A stretch of 64,000 nucleotides of DNA, taken from positions 1-64,000 of the forward strand of contig DHCY01000025.1 in assembly GCA_002399085.1 (NCBI GenBank). Reading direction: 5' to 3'. The notes beneath the pieces are model-generated. The model did no database searches. It saw only the letters and a list, made by a program, of their open reading frames with translations, and had not been told where the DNA came from. This DNA is from Anaerolineaceae bacterium UBA4890 (lineage in GTDB: Bacteria; Chloroflexota; Anaerolineae; Anaerolineales; Anaerolineaceae). How positions within the stretch are numbered: the stretch's first letter is position 1; each line of letters starts with the position of its first letter. Positions 1 to 9,249 of the stretch are shown here, piece after piece. The position numbers and the translations under genes are program-made.

Positions 1-13
1 AGAAGGGGTTTGC

Positions 14-19
14 TATAAT
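14..19 (+). promoter_or_regulatory. -10 box of the tRNA-Val promoter
   Basis: A perfect TATAAT lies 12 bases before the mature 5' end of the tRNA. The -35 box would fall outside the window, so only half of the promoter can be seen. Confidence 0.5.
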
Positions 20-31
20 CTTGACACTCTG

Positions 32-106
32 GGGCGCTTAGCTCAGCTGGTTAGAGCACACGGTTCACATCCGTGAGGTTCGGAGGTTCGAGTCCTCTAG
101 CGCCCA
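32..106 (+). tRNA. tRNA-Val (anticodon CAC)
   Basis: A complete cloverleaf can be folded by hand. The seven-base acceptor stem pairs 32-38 with 99-105, and the discriminator base is A106. The D stem is GCTC/GAGC, and the anticodon stem CACGG/CCGTG encloses the loop TTCACAT. The T arm has the loop TTCGAGT. The anticodon at 66-68 is CAC, which reads the valine codon GTG. The variable loop is six bases long. No CCA is encoded, so it must be added after transcription. Confidence 0.95.
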
Positions 107-124
107 CTTTTTCTTTAACCATCG

Positions 125-158
125 CCTTCTCCTTGGAGAAGGGGGACCACGAAGTGGT
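125..158. repeat. Two small inverted repeats downstream of the tRNA
   Basis: An 8-bp perfect inverted repeat (CCTTCTCC / GGAGAAGG, 125-132 and 135-142, two-base loop) is followed by a 5-bp one (ACCAC / GTGGT, 146-150 and 154-158, loop GAA). There is no T-run, so a terminator is unlikely. It resembles a dispersed intergenic palindromic element, but no second copy is present in this window. The rest of 107-244 shows nothing else. Confidence 0.45.
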
Positions 159-244
159 GGATGAGGTAGGACCCAGCTTCAATTTCTAAAAGACATTCGG
201 AGGTTTCGCCCTTCCAGGGGGCTTGGCACAGTCCTCTTAGACTA

Positions 245-802
245 TTAGCCCGGTATCACGACGCGCAAAAATTCCTCAATCCGGGTTTTCATTGCATCAC
301 GCACTGCTCGTGTTTGCGCCAAACGCTCCTCATGGCTGCCAGTAAAGGAAGATGGATCACGGAAATCCCAGTTCCAGCTCAGTTTCACACCTGGGAAGAT
401 CGGGCATTGTTGCGCACTGGACTGGTCACAGACCTTTATCACCAAATCGTATTTGCGACCCTCTTTGAAGAATTCAAAAACTGAATTGGTCTGATTGTTT
501 GAGATGTCATATCCCAATTCCGCCATGGCTTCCACCACAACTGGGTTAAGTTCGCCTTTCTCTAACCCGGCACTTTCAGCCACAAACCTGCCTTCGCCTA
601 AATGATTTAGAAAGGTCTCTGCCATCTGACTTCTGGCTGAGTTATGGGTACAGACAAATAACACTTTTTGAATAATTTCATCTCCGTCGACATTATTGCT
701 TTTTACACTGTTCACACTCACCAAAGAAATTATCGAACAAGCAAGTAGCAAAGTCAATGAGTTGACAACACTTTCCCGAACTGAGGGATGATGGTTTATC
801 AC
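245..802 (-). CDS. ArsC-like low-molecular-weight protein tyrosine phosphatase fold
   Basis: The core from about residue 46 matches arsenate reductase / low-molecular-weight tyrosine phosphatase. It has the phosphate loop C-x5-R at C51-R57 within VCTHNSARS, a DP-containing acid loop (WDFRDPS), and two further cysteines seven residues apart (VCDQSSAQQC), as expected for the thioredoxin-coupled arsenate reductase type. The likely role is reduction of arsenate to arsenite; phosphatase activity alone is an alternative. The start is uncertain. The open frame begins at a GTG at 802 with no Shine-Dalgarno and carries a hydrophobic stretch at residues 16-30 that the family lacks. An internal GTG, for example at V30, could be the true start. 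No arsenite pump or ArsR gene is nearby. Confidence 0.8.
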   Translation of the reverse strand: MINHHPSVRESVVNSLTLLLACSIISLVSVNSVKSNNVDGDEIIQKVLFVCTHNSARSQMAETFLNHLGEGRFVAESAGLEKGELNPVVVEAMAELGYDISNNQTNSVFEFFKEGRKYDLVIKVCDQSSAQQCPIFPGVKLSWNWDFRDPSSFTGSHEERLAQTRAVRDAMKTRIEEFLRVVIPG

Positions 803-829
803 AAAAAATTGTAACAGTTATTCAATACT

Positions 830-2005
830 CTAGCCATCTCGCCTTAATGCCATTAATGTGATATCGTCAAATTGTTCGACCCCCTCAGCAAACTCGTGTG
901 CCTGTGTGACCAGAAGATTCAATAGGTCCGGTCCCACGCCGGTAAATCCCCGAACAAAATCCTCCAGTCGCCGCTTCCCGAAGGTGCTGTTTTCAGCGTT
1001 GATGGTATCAGTGATCCCGTCTGTGTAAGCCAGCAGCAAGTCATCCTTTTCTAAAAAGACCTCTCCCACAGCAAAATCAATTTCTTTGAAAATCCCTATC
1101 GCTGGACCGGTTGGGTTTAGATCTGTGAGTGATCCGTCTTTCCGAATTAAGAGTGGCGGCTCATTCCCACAATTGGCGAAGGTTATTCTGCCGGTCTTGA
1201 GCTCGACTAATCCGATAAACAAGGTGGTAAATTTCGCATCTTCATGGGTGTCCATAACGTAGTTATTGGCACACGAGATCACTTGTTTCAATCGCTGAGC
1301 AGCTAAATCCCCCTGCCCATCTCCCTGCACAGTGAAATATTTGGTTGAAGCCGCCGCGTGGATAAGGCTGCGATAGAGTGTCATAAAAAGTGCCGCACCA
1401 ATACCCTTGCCGCAGACATCCCCCACAATGAAAACCAGTTGATCATTGGGGAGCATAAAGGCATCATAAAAATCTCCCGCAACCTCCCGTGCCGCCTTAA
1501 AATATGCCGCCACCTCCCAACCTTGAGGCGTTGGCAGGTGAGTTGGAAGAAAGCTCAATTGTATTTCCCTGGCGATTTCGAATTCTCGTTCAAGGCTCTT
1601 CAAATAAAGTTTCTGTAAGTCATGCAGACGTTTCTTCTCAAGGCTCGAGGAGACGCGTGCATGCAGCAAGGTGGGTTCGAAGGGTTTTGGCAGGTAGTCT
1701 TCAGCACCCATTTGAATCCCTTTGACCACATTCTTTAAATCGTTGCTTGCCGAGATGATTACCACGGGAATATCCCGCGATGAGGCTTCAGCCTTGAGTT
1801 GGGTGAGCACCGTAAAGCCATCTATAACGGGCATCATAATATCCAGTAACACCAAATCCGGAGCTTCAGATCTCACTTTCTCAAGCGCGTCCTGCCCATT
1901 GGTGGCAGTTATGATATCGTAGTCCGAACCCTCAAGCTCCTGTTCAAGGTAATCCACATTGAAAGGTTCGTCGTCCACAATCAGGATTTTGGATAAGGTT
2001 TTCAT
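830..2005 (-). CDS. Response regulator with SpoIIE/RsbU-type PP2C phosphatase
   Basis: Residues 6-120 form a receiver domain with acidic pocket D11/D12, phosphoacceptor D55 (LLDIMMP) and the KPF lysine. A helical linker with EFEIAREIQ leads to a PP2C-like SpoIIE domain (about 165-388) with metal-binding motifs AGDFYD, VGDVCGKGI and, near the end, YTDGITDTIN and QFDDITL. The family dephosphorylates anti-anti-sigma proteins in partner-switching cascades. Here the output is probably controlled by phosphorylation from the kinase encoded just upstream. The next gene of the same strand starts four bases before this one, so 6699-830 reads as one signalling operon. No anti-sigma or anti-anti-sigma partner is encoded nearby. 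Confidence 0.93.
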   Translation of the reverse strand: MKTLSKILIVDDEPFNVDYLEQELEGSDYDIITATNGQDALEKVRSEAPDLVLLDIMMPVIDGFTVLTQLKAEASSRDIPVVIISASNDLKNVVKGIQMGAEDYLPKPFEPTLLHARVSSSLEKKRLHDLQKLYLKSLEREFEIAREIQLSFLPTHLPTPQGWEVAAYFKAAREVAGDFYDAFMLPNDQLVFIVGDVCGKGIGAALFMTLYRSLIHAAASTKYFTVQGDGQGDLAAQRLKQVISCANNYVMDTHEDAKFTTLFIGLVELKTGRITFANCGNEPPLLIRKDGSLTDLNPTGPAIGIFKEIDFAVGEVFLEKDDLLLAYTDGITDTINAENSTFGKRRLEDFVRGFTGVGPDLLNLLVTQAHEFAEGVEQFDDITLMALRRDG

Positions 2006-2009
2006 CGAT

Positions 2010-2363
2010 TCACCCCAGGTGTTCCCGAAGCTTATTCATCAGAACGGTTTCATCAATGGGTTTTGTGAGATAGTCAGTACATCCCGCTGCAATCGCCTTT
2101 TCACAATCACTTTTCATGGCGTTTGCGGACAGACCGATTATCGGCAGTGAGCTATAACGCTGTCGGATTTGGCGGGCAGCCTCATAGCCATCCATCACGG
2201 GCAGCGAGATATCCATTAGTATCAAGTCTGGTTTGCTTCTCTCGGTAATGGCTATACTCTCAGCCCCGTCTCTCGCCACAAGCAGCTTGTAGTCGTCTTC
2301 CAGAAGCTGGGTTAACAAGTCAATATTGATTTCTGTATCTTCAACGATCAGGATTGTTTTCAT
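2010..2363 (-). CDS. Single-domain CheY-like response regulator
   Basis: A stand-alone receiver of 117 residues: acidic pair in LIVEDTE, phosphoacceptor aspartate in LILMDISLPVMDG, conserved Ser/Thr in IIGLSANA and lysine in LTKP. There is no output domain, so it probably relays phosphate between the hybrid kinase upstream and the RsbU-type phosphatase downstream. The ATG at 2363 is chosen because a strong GGGAGGGAG ribosome site precedes it. An ATG at 2381 overlaps the stop of the kinase gene and is possible. Confidence 0.92.
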   Translation of the reverse strand: MKTILIVEDTEINIDLLTQLLEDDYKLLVARDGAESIAITERSKPDLILMDISLPVMDGYEAARQIRQRYSSLPIIGLSANAMKSDCEKAIAAGCTDYLTKPIDETVLMNKLREHLG

Positions 2364-2377
2364 TTCTCCCTCCCCGG

Positions 2378-5300
2378 TCAACTATCACCAGGCGTTGAAG
2401 GTCTCATCGCGGCGTTAATTTCATCCAGCAATTGTTGACCCCGCAAGCCTTGTTTCTTCATCACCTGGGTAACCGATTCTTCCAGCCATTGCGCTTCTTC
2501 CCCGCTCAATTCCTTGGCACTCAATACTATGATGGGCAGATCGTGAGTTTTAGGATTTTGTCGTACTTTTTCGATGACAGCAAAGCCATCCATTACGGGC
2601 ATGACGATATCCAAAAGAAGAATATCGGTTCGTTTGGTCTCAATAATTTCGATACCAGCCTTGCCGTTCAGGGCAGATTCCACTGTAAAATCCACTTCTG
2701 GTAAGAATTGCTGCACCAAATCTGCAATATTGGGGTCGTCATCAACCACCAGAACATGCTTCTTTTCGGACATGGCAGGGTTTATAACCCGGTTGAGAAT
2801 TCGTCGCACTTCAAGCGGGTCAAGCGGCTTCAGCAGATATGCTGATGCCCCCAGTTGGTAACCCAGTGGTTTTTTATCTACAATCGTCAGTATGATCACT
2901 GGTATGTCCGCGGTGGCAGAATCTTCCTTCAGATCTCGCAGAATCTGCCATCCGTCCATACCAGGCATAAGAATATCCAGAAAGATCACCTGAGGTTGTT
3001 GGTTGCGTGCCAGGCGTAAGCCATCTGGACCATTGAGAGCACTGATGAGACTGAACTCAAGGGGGTCAAGATTTTCCTGCAGCAGATAGAGCGCGTCGGG
3101 ATCGTCATCGATAACCAGGATCCGTTTTTTGCCTTTGATAGCTTCACTGGGATCCGTTCTTTGTGGCAGATTTTTCGGCAACGAAACCGCAGTGGTAATT
3201 GCCTCCGTCTCTGCTTGAAAAGCGGTTGGCGATTGATAACTCATTGGCAGGATCAAACTAAAAGTTGAGCCTTTTCCTGGTTCAGAAACGACACTGATAT
3301 CGCCGCCAAGCAGTCTCGCCAGGTTGCGGCTAATGCTTAAGCCGAGCCCGGTCCCGCCATATTGCCTGGTTGTGCTGTTGTCGGCTTGCTGGAACTCTTT
3401 AAAAATTCGCGGCATGGCTTCCGGGCTGATGCCAATGCCGGTATCCTTTACATCAATGCGGAACTGGTCTTCTTGTTCGCGGTAAACCGACAACAATATG
3501 CTGCCCTCATGGGTGAACTTGGCTGCATTGCTCAATAAGTTGAGCACAATTTGCCGAATTTTGTCCTGGTCTGAGAAAATCCGGTCGAGATCCGGCGCTA
3601 CCCGTTTTTCCAATTTCACCTTTGGTTTGATCATTGGCGTGGTCGTATTGACGCAAAGGTCAATCAATGGCGCTATCATGAAATTGGATGCCAACACGTC
3701 CATTCGCCCGGCTTCAATCTTGGCGATATCCAGGGTGGTATTGATCAAACCAAGCAAATTTTCCGAACTGATCAGAACCTTTTCCAGATTTTCGATTTGT
3801 TTTTCTGGCAGCAAACCCGCTGATTTGCGCTGCACAATGCGTGTGAATCCAATAATCGCGTTGAGGGGCGTGCGTAGCTCGTGACTCATATTCGCCAGGA
3901 AGGCACTTTTGGCTTTATTCGCTTTTTCCGCCTCAGACCGGGCAATTCTGGCTTCACTGTAAAGCTGCGCGTTGTGCATCGCTGTCCCTACCTGGGTGGC
4001 AATCATGCCCAAAAGATGCGCGTCAGCTTCTGTGAACAAGCCTTCTTTTATCGTGCTCTGCACACTGATCGCTCCCATCGGCTTTCCGCTGACAAAGATC
4101 GGTACACCCAGGTAAGATTGCGACAGGATGCCGATTGGCGCCTTCCCAATTTCAATCGATTTCTGCCCCAGATCCTTATTGATCAGGAGCGCTTCCCCGG
4201 ATTCGATCACTTTACTGGTCAATCCCTCTCCCAACTTGATGGGCGGTTTATTCTCGCCGTAAACATATGGAAAATTGATCATTCCGGCTGATTCATCAAC
4301 CACAGCCACGTAGGCAATGTCTGCCTTAAAGACAGACACAATCTGTTCCCCTACCAGTTGGATCAAGCTATCCAAGTTAAGCTCTTTTACGAGCGCCGTC
4401 CTGACCGCATTCAAGGCTGCCAGCTCGGTCGCCCGCTGCTCGGTTTCGCTGAGCAACCGCTGAATCTCATCAAAAAGACGGGCACTTTCCAAAGCCAGGC
4501 TCATGCTGTTTGCCAGGGTGGTCAGCAGCCGCAGGTCATTGTCAGTGAACGCGTCGTGATACTCCACGTTTTGCAGGCTGACATACCCGGTCACAGTCGA
4601 ACCAGAGATTAATGGAACGAATATAACCGACCTGGGCACTTCGGTTCCACGCAAAACCTCACTGCTGGTTTCCTTCATTTTGTCATCTGTTACATGGTTA
4701 TCAAAATAAGGTTTACCAGTATCAACCAGGTATTGCCGAATTTTATCGTAAGGTCTGTCTGGCAGGTTTTCGATATACACGCCTTTTTCATAGGCATACC
4801 AGAGTTTTTCAGTTTCCGTCCGTGGATCGAATGAACCCAAAATCACACACTGGGCATTAAACTTTTGACGCACATTCTCTCCAACAAGCCTGTAGATCCC
4901 ATCGATATCCAAATGATGAGAGAGACCTTCCTGCACACTGTTGATGATGGTAAGCTCAGTAGCGCGCTGCTCGGTTTCTTTGAGCAGCCGCTGAGTTTCG
5001 TCAAATAGCCGGGCGTTTTCTATGGCTGTGCTGATTGCAGAGGACACCGTTTGCAAAAATGGCAGGTTTTCTTCCTTGAAAGCCCACGGTTGGTACGAAG
5101 CCAGGGCAATGACCCCAATAGGTTGGTCACTATTAATGATTGGCACCCCCAGCCAGGATTCTGAAACTGTACCGGAGCCGAGTCCCACAAGTTCGGGGGG
5201 GTAATAAGCACCGTTCGCCATCTCCTCTTCATAAGTATTACACAATAGCGGCTTGCCAGTGGTGATAACCCTGGAGGTTAATCCGACTCCCAAAGGAAAT

Positions 5301-5461
5301 GGCTCCAAATTTTCTATCAGCCCGCCCTCATTCTTGTCAAACTCGTAATAGCTCTCTACGAGATTTTGTTTTTCGTTGAGCAGCATGATCGCTGTAGCAT
5401 CAGCACCAAAAATAGCCTGCAGGTTTTCACCGGCAACCCGGGTTACTGTCTTCAAATCCAA
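2378..5461 (-). CDS. GAF-GAF-GAF hybrid histidine kinase with two receivers (C-terminal part of a probably split protein)
   Basis: The 1027-residue frame contains three GAF sensor domains (about 1-155, 170-340 and 350-500), a HisKA dimerisation domain with phosphoacceptor H527 in SHELRTPLNA, an HATPase domain (N box LLSNAAKFT, G boxes DTGIGI and GGTGLGLS), then two receiver domains with aspartates in FLDILMPGMDG and LLDIVMPVMDG. It can open only at a TTG at 5461 with no ribosome site, inside the end of the preceding gene. Adding one T to the T-run in GTTTGG at that junction fuses both frames into one protein of about 1440 residues that reads VLDLKTV, like the matching helix of the other GAF repeats. 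It is best read as the distal part of a frameshifted or mis-sequenced gene. Confidence 0.88.
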   Translation of the reverse strand: MDLKTVTRVAGENLQAIFGADATAIMLLNEKQNLVESYYEFDKNEGGLIENLEPFPLGVGLTSRVITTGKPLLCNTYEEEMANGAYYPPELVGLGSGTVSESWLGVPIINSDQPIGVIALASYQPWAFKEENLPFLQTVSSAISTAIENARLFDETQRLLKETEQRATELTIINSVQEGLSHHLDIDGIYRLVGENVRQKFNAQCVILGSFDPRTETEKLWYAYEKGVYIENLPDRPYDKIRQYLVDTGKPYFDNHVTDDKMKETSSEVLRGTEVPRSVIFVPLISGSTVTGYVSLQNVEYHDAFTDNDLRLLTTLANSMSLALESARLFDEIQRLLSETEQRATELAALNAVRTALVKELNLDSLIQLVGEQIVSVFKADIAYVAVVDESAGMINFPYVYGENKPPIKLGEGLTSKVIESGEALLINKDLGQKSIEIGKAPIGILSQSYLGVPIFVSGKPMGAISVQSTIKEGLFTEADAHLLGMIATQVGTAMHNAQLYSEARIARSEAEKANKAKSAFLANMSHELRTPLNAIIGFTRIVQRKSAGLLPEKQIENLEKVLISSENLLGLINTTLDIAKIEAGRMDVLASNFMIAPLIDLCVNTTTPMIKPKVKLEKRVAPDLDRIFSDQDKIRQIVLNLLSNAAKFTHEGSILLSVYREQEDQFRIDVKDTGIGISPEAMPRIFKEFQQADNSTTRQYGGTGLGLSISRNLARLLGGDISVVSEPGKGSTFSLILPMSYQSPTAFQAETEAITTAVSLPKNLPQRTDPSEAIKGKKRILVIDDDPDALYLLQENLDPLEFSLISALNGPDGLRLARNQQPQVIFLDILMPGMDGWQILRDLKEDSATADIPVIILTIVDKKPLGYQLGASAYLLKPLDPLEVRRILNRVINPAMSEKKHVLVVDDDPNIADLVQQFLPEVDFTVESALNGKAGIEIIETKRTDILLLDIVMPVMDGFAVIEKVRQNPKTHDLPIIVLSAKELSGEEAQWLEESVTQVMKKQGLRGQQLLDEINAAMRPSTPGDS

Positions 5462-6699
5462 ACTTTACCGGTTGCCTCAGACAACCTGTAGAGAATTGCC
5501 TGTTCATTCTCCCTTTGTTTTTCCGATTCCGCTGCTTTGAAACGTGACAACGCGGTGGCGATATGTTGCGCCACGAATGCCAGGATTTCATCATCTTTTT
5601 CTGTGTAATGAATATTTTTGTCATAGCTTTGGATATAGATTGCCCCGATCACTTTTCCGTTGACTATGAGAGGCGCGCCAATGCCGTCCTCGTTTGGGGT
5701 GCCTTTTATAACATATTCGCCTTTGGCTTGTACTGCCAGGAATTCTTCCTGCCCATGCTTAATTGTTTTTCCTGTACGAATGATGTAGCTGGTCAGGTTG
5801 GTCTCATTCGTCATCGGACGTGTTGGATAGGTGTCATCTGATAAATCAACATGATAAGGGTAGCTCAGCAGATCTGTGGCTTCATCATGCAACGCGATAA
5901 AAAAATTGTCCGCATACATCAACTTGCCCGTGATTTTATGGAGACGCTCATAAAACTCACCTATGCTTCGGGAACTGTTGGTGGCTTCGGCAATTTCATA
6001 AAGGGCAGTTTCAATCTTGTTGCTCTGAAGAAGTTCGCTGGTCCTGTCCCTGACTTGCTGCTCCAGCAAACGGTTTTGTTCCTCCAGCTGGTTTTGCGCC
6101 TGCATCAGTTCTGTATGTTTTTGTCGTTCGCTGATAATGACCAACTCCTGAAAACGAAAAAAAAGCAGCATAAGAGTTTCTGCGATTACGATGATCATCA
6201 ACACTGCCGCCAACGCCACCCAGGTTGAAACGCTTCCTGACCCCACCGGATCTGTAGTGGGAACAAGGATCCCCTGGATGGTTAGCGCTGCGATAGCCGA
6301 CAAAAGCAGCGTGGTAAGGACAGTAATGATGAAACTGGCACGCTTACCGATTAACAAAAGTGTCATAATCGAAATCAATAATAAATAGAGAGAACCTATC
6401 CCCCGGATTCCCGTTTGCGTTACATTGATGACCGCCGCCGCGTACCCTGTCGCTATCAGGATCCAGACCCGGATCCAGTAGCTTATCTTGCGAAAAATTG
6501 ACAGACAGACCAGTACTATCCAAAACGCAACCAACGCATAAGACAGGGGATTGATCCCTGGGGTTTTGCTTTCACCAATTAAGATTGCTGCGATGGCAGG
6601 TGCTGAGGAAATCACGATCACAATCAAAAAAGTGTTCAAAATCCTGGTACGCCAGTCTTGCAGCACACCCTGGACAGCTTGATACTTTAGTTTGTCCAT
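5452..6699 (-). CDS. Membrane-anchored GAF protein (N-terminal part of the split hybrid kinase)
   Basis: Residues 20-185 hold about six hydrophobic helices. A coiled coil (about 190-225) and one GAF domain (about 235-395) follow. The frame ends at the start of the signal helix that normally leads into another GAF domain (ILYRLSEATGK), directly over the start of the downstream kinase frame. With the downstream frame it would form a typical membrane multi-GAF hybrid kinase. If the stop is real, this is a membrane sensor lacking a kinase. It starts at an ATG at 6699 and is the first gene of the leftward signalling operon. Confidence 0.85.
   Translation of the reverse strand: MDKLKYQAVQGVLQDWRTRILNTFLIVIVISSAPAIAAILIGESKTPGINPLSYALVAFWIVLVCLSIFRKISYWIRVWILIATGYAAAVINVTQTGIRGIGSLYLLLISIMTLLLIGKRASFIITVLTTLLLSAIAALTIQGILVPTTDPVGSGSVSTWVALAAVLMIIVIAETLMLLFFRFQELVIISERQKHTELMQAQNQLEEQNRLLEQQVRDRTSELLQSNKIETALYEIAEATNSSRSIGEFYERLHKITGKLMYADNFFIALHDEATDLLSYPYHVDLSDDTYPTRPMTNETNLTSYIIRTGKTIKHGQEEFLAVQAKGEYVIKGTPNEDGIGAPLIVNGKVIGAIYIQSYDKNIHYTEKDDEILAFVAQHIATALSRFKAAESEKQRENEQAILYRLSEATGKVWI
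5456..5466 (-). other. Probable one-base frameshift joining two kinase frames
   Basis: On the coding strand the 415-residue frame ends GGT-AAA-GTT-TGG-ATT-TGA and the 1027-residue frame resumes at TTG-GAT-TTG within it. Four T instead of three (plus-strand A-run at 5460-5462) restores an uninterrupted frame G-K-V-L-D-L-K. A genuine overlap with a TTG start is the alternative. Confidence 0.7.
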
Positions 6700-6883
6700 A
6701 ATTATGTCCTAAGAAGGTATATGTAGGGGGAATAAATTTATTATATTACTACTTATAAAAGTTTTATCGGCGCAGGGGTGAAGCATCTTGAGCATATCGT
6801 ACACATTATTGCTGAATATCAAGCGGGATACTTAGCCCCTGACCGATTGTGTAACAACCTCTCCCAAGAATCTAAAACACTGG

Positions 6884-6889
6884 CATAAT
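6884..6889 (+). promoter_or_regulatory. -10 box just before the sensor kinase start
   Basis: CATAAT ends six bases before the ATG at 6896, and no Shine-Dalgarno sequence is visible. Transcription would begin at or next to the A of the start codon, giving a leaderless message. No good -35 box can be seen. Confidence 0.4.
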
Positions 6890-6895
6890 TAAGTC

Positions 6896-8440
6896 ATGTT
6901 ACCTGACTATCGCGTGCGGCAGCGCGAGTATTTGCTTGAAATTTCACGCGCACTGACCGAAGAACTGGACCTCAACACCCTTTTGGGGCGTATCTTGCAA
7001 ATCTCGATCGAGATGCTCAGCGGGCATGCCGGCTTCATTGCCCTGACCGAGGAGAACCGGGGCTGGCACCTGGCGGTCTCCAAAGGCATACCACCCGCCT
7101 TGCTGGATTATCTCGAAAGTTGGCTAAGCAACCTTCCGGAAGATTTGGCAGAAGACAGCAACTATATTCCTGAAATCAATAAAATGCTCAGCGACATCAG
7201 CATGGGTATGATCACCGGTGTGGGCTTACCGCTGTTGGTGCAAAACAAGCCTCTCGGGCAGATTTTTGTGTTTCGTAATTACCGTGGTGTCTTCACTGCC
7301 AACGACCACAGCATTCTCAACAATTTTGCCAATCAGGCTGCCATTGCCGTGCGCAATGCTCGCCTTTATAACCAGGTGCGTGACCAAAATGCACGCATCA
7401 CAGCATTGTTGGCGTCTGTAGCCGATGGCATCCTGATTCTGAGCCCCGACCTGCGCATCCAAAGCGTGAACAAGGCTTTCGCCAGATTGCTAAACAGCGG
7501 GGCAGACTCTTTGGTTGGCGAAAAGTACGAGGATGTCGTGCAGTGGAAGGATGAGCCGCTCGGTCTGAAGATCAAAGACCTGACGCAATCGGGTTGGCAG
7601 GATTTTGAACCGGGCGAGATGTTTTTGGAGGGTGACCTGATCCGCAAGGGCAGGCTGGAACCGATCCCGGTTGCCATCACTTACGCACCGCTTTTTTCCG
7701 ATACAGGGCAGCTGCTGAATGTGATCGCGTCTGTGCGCGACATCACCCGATATCGCGAAGCCGAAGAGATGAAGACAGGCTTTATTTCCACAATCAGCCA
7801 CGAATTACGCACCCCGCTCTCGCTAATCAAGGGTTATGCCAGCACACTGCGTCGGGAAGACGTCAAATGGGACGCGAAGATGGTGCAGGAGAGCCTGAAA
7901 GTTATTGAAGACGAAGCCGACCACCTGGCTGCCATGGTGGATGACCTGCTGGATGCCACCAAGCTGCAATCTGGAGACGTCGTGCTGAAGAAGACCCAGG
8001 TGGATATCCCGGCACTGGTCGAGGCACAAGTGAGACGTTTTGCTCCGCAGGCTGGGATGGTCCGGTTCAAGGTGGAAATGAGCGAGCCTTTCCCACTTAT
8101 CGTGGCAGATGAAGAGCGGATCAACCAGTTGTTTACCAATTTGATCGCCAACGCATTGAAATATAGTGAAGAAGGCGACATTGTCATTCGCGGACAGAAT
8201 TTGGGCGATGAGATCACGGTTTGCGTCAGTGATCAAGGAAAGGGTTTCGACCCCATGGACATTCCCTTTGTCTTCGACCGTTTCTATCGCTCTGATCGGG
8301 CGGCGAAATCGACCAAGGGCACCGGCTTGGGACTGTACCTGTGCAAGTCGATTGTATTGGCGCATGGCGGACGGATCTGGATCGATGAGGATTATAAAGA
8401 AGGTGCCCGTGTTTGTTTTGCTTTACCGGTTGGTTGTTAA
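6896..8440 (+). CDS. GAF-PAS sensor histidine kinase
   Basis: A 514-residue cytoplasmic kinase without membrane helices. A GAF domain (about 10-165) is followed by a PAS domain (about 168-290). HisKA has phosphoacceptor H302 in ISHELRTPLS. HATPase has the N box LFTNLIANALKYS and G boxes DQGKGF and GTGLGLYL. Its response regulator is not adjacent. The divergent phosphatase/receiver operon across the 200-bp intergenic region is a candidate partner. The gene probably has a leaderless transcript. The biotin ligase gene follows within a few bases. Confidence 0.93.
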   Translation: MLPDYRVRQREYLLEISRALTEELDLNTLLGRILQISIEMLSGHAGFIALTEENRGWHLAVSKGIPPALLDYLESWLSNLPEDLAEDSNYIPEINKMLSDISMGMITGVGLPLLVQNKPLGQIFVFRNYRGVFTANDHSILNNFANQAAIAVRNARLYNQVRDQNARITALLASVADGILILSPDLRIQSVNKAFARLLNSGADSLVGEKYEDVVQWKDEPLGLKIKDLTQSGWQDFEPGEMFLEGDLIRKGRLEPIPVAITYAPLFSDTGQLLNVIASVRDITRYREAEEMKTGFISTISHELRTPLSLIKGYASTLRREDVKWDAKMVQESLKVIEDEADHLAAMVDDLLDATKLQSGDVVLKKTQVDIPALVEAQVRRFAPQAGMVRFKVEMSEPFPLIVADEERINQLFTNLIANALKYSEEGDIVIRGQNLGDEITVCVSDQGKGFDPMDIPFVFDRFYRSDRAAKSTKGTGLGLYLCKSIVLAHGGRIWIDEDYKEGARVCFALPVGC

Positions 8441-8442
8441 TT

Positions 8443-9249
8443 GTGGACAACCAGATAAATTTGGCGGGTTGGGACGTCTTCGTATTTGAAGAAACCGGTT
8501 CAACCAACGACGATGCCAAAGCGTTAGCGCAGCAAAAAGCGGGGGAATTCGTGGTTTGGGCTAAGCACCAGACCGCTGGGCGGGGTCGGGAAGACCGGCA
8601 CTGGCTGGGCGCAAAGGGAAGTTCGCTCACATTTTCTTTTCTAATTCGCCCGGATGAAATTGAAAAAGAATTCATCAACCGCTTCACCGCGCTGGGCGCG
8701 CTTGCCCTGACCGATTTACTAACCAAGTCTTATGGTCTCGATTCGGAAATAAAGTGGCCCAATGATGTTTTGGTGAGAGCAAAGAAGGTCAGCGGCATAT
8801 TGACTGAGATCACCTGGCTTGGCTCGGATTTTGACTCTCTTGTGATGGGCATAGGCATTAACCTGAAAGAAGATGCTTTTGCTAAAGCCGCAGAGTTACG
8901 TTTCCCCGCCACCAGCCTTGAAACTGAAGGTGTCAACATAGAATCAGCACAAGACTTCCTTGAGAAACTGCTCGTCGCTTTGAACGAACGCAGGCAGCAA
9001 CTTGATACCACGCAATTCATTGAAGATTGGAACAAGAGGCTGGCATTTAAAGGAAGTTTTATGCCTATTAAACAATACCAGGGCAAAACGGAATTGCTTT
9101 GCCCTGATTCAATCAATGCTGATGGTTCGCTTAATGCCTGCGATCAGGCAGGTAATTGGCGTGTTGTTCAGTCAGCCGAATTTTCTTCCTCGTCTTCGCC
9201 CTCAGAAGGCTCTATCTCTTCCAGACCTTCCTCCTCTTCAACAAGTTGA
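8443..9249 (+). CDS. birA: Biotin--[acetyl-CoA-carboxylase] ligase, monofunctional
   Basis: The protein attaches biotin to the carboxyl carrier protein of acetyl-CoA carboxylase through biotinyl-AMP. Diagnostic motifs are ETGSTNDDA, the biotinyl-AMP loop TAGRGREDRHW, KWPNDVLV and KVSGILTE. The DNA-binding HTH of bifunctional BirA is absent, so it does not repress biotin genes itself. The start is taken as the GTG at 8443, two bases after the kinase stop; an ATG at 8413 overlapping the kinase is possible. The last 25 or so residues are a serine-rich tail read antisense to the acidic tail of GyrA. Confidence 0.9.
   Translation: MDNQINLAGWDVFVFEETGSTNDDAKALAQQKAGEFVVWAKHQTAGRGREDRHWLGAKGSSLTFSFLIRPDEIEKEFINRFTALGALALTDLLTKSYGLDSEIKWPNDVLVRAKKVSGILTEITWLGSDFDSLVMGIGINLKEDAFAKAAELRFPATSLETEGVNIESAQDFLEKLLVALNERRQQLDTTQFIEDWNKRLAFKGSFMPIKQYQGKTELLCPDSINADGSLNACDQAGNWRVVQSAEFSSSSSPSEGSISSRPSSSSTS

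Noticed and set aside
7823..8365. A 180-codon frame opposite the sensor kinase.
   Set aside because: It is antisense to a well-supported histidine kinase core and has no homology that I recognise.
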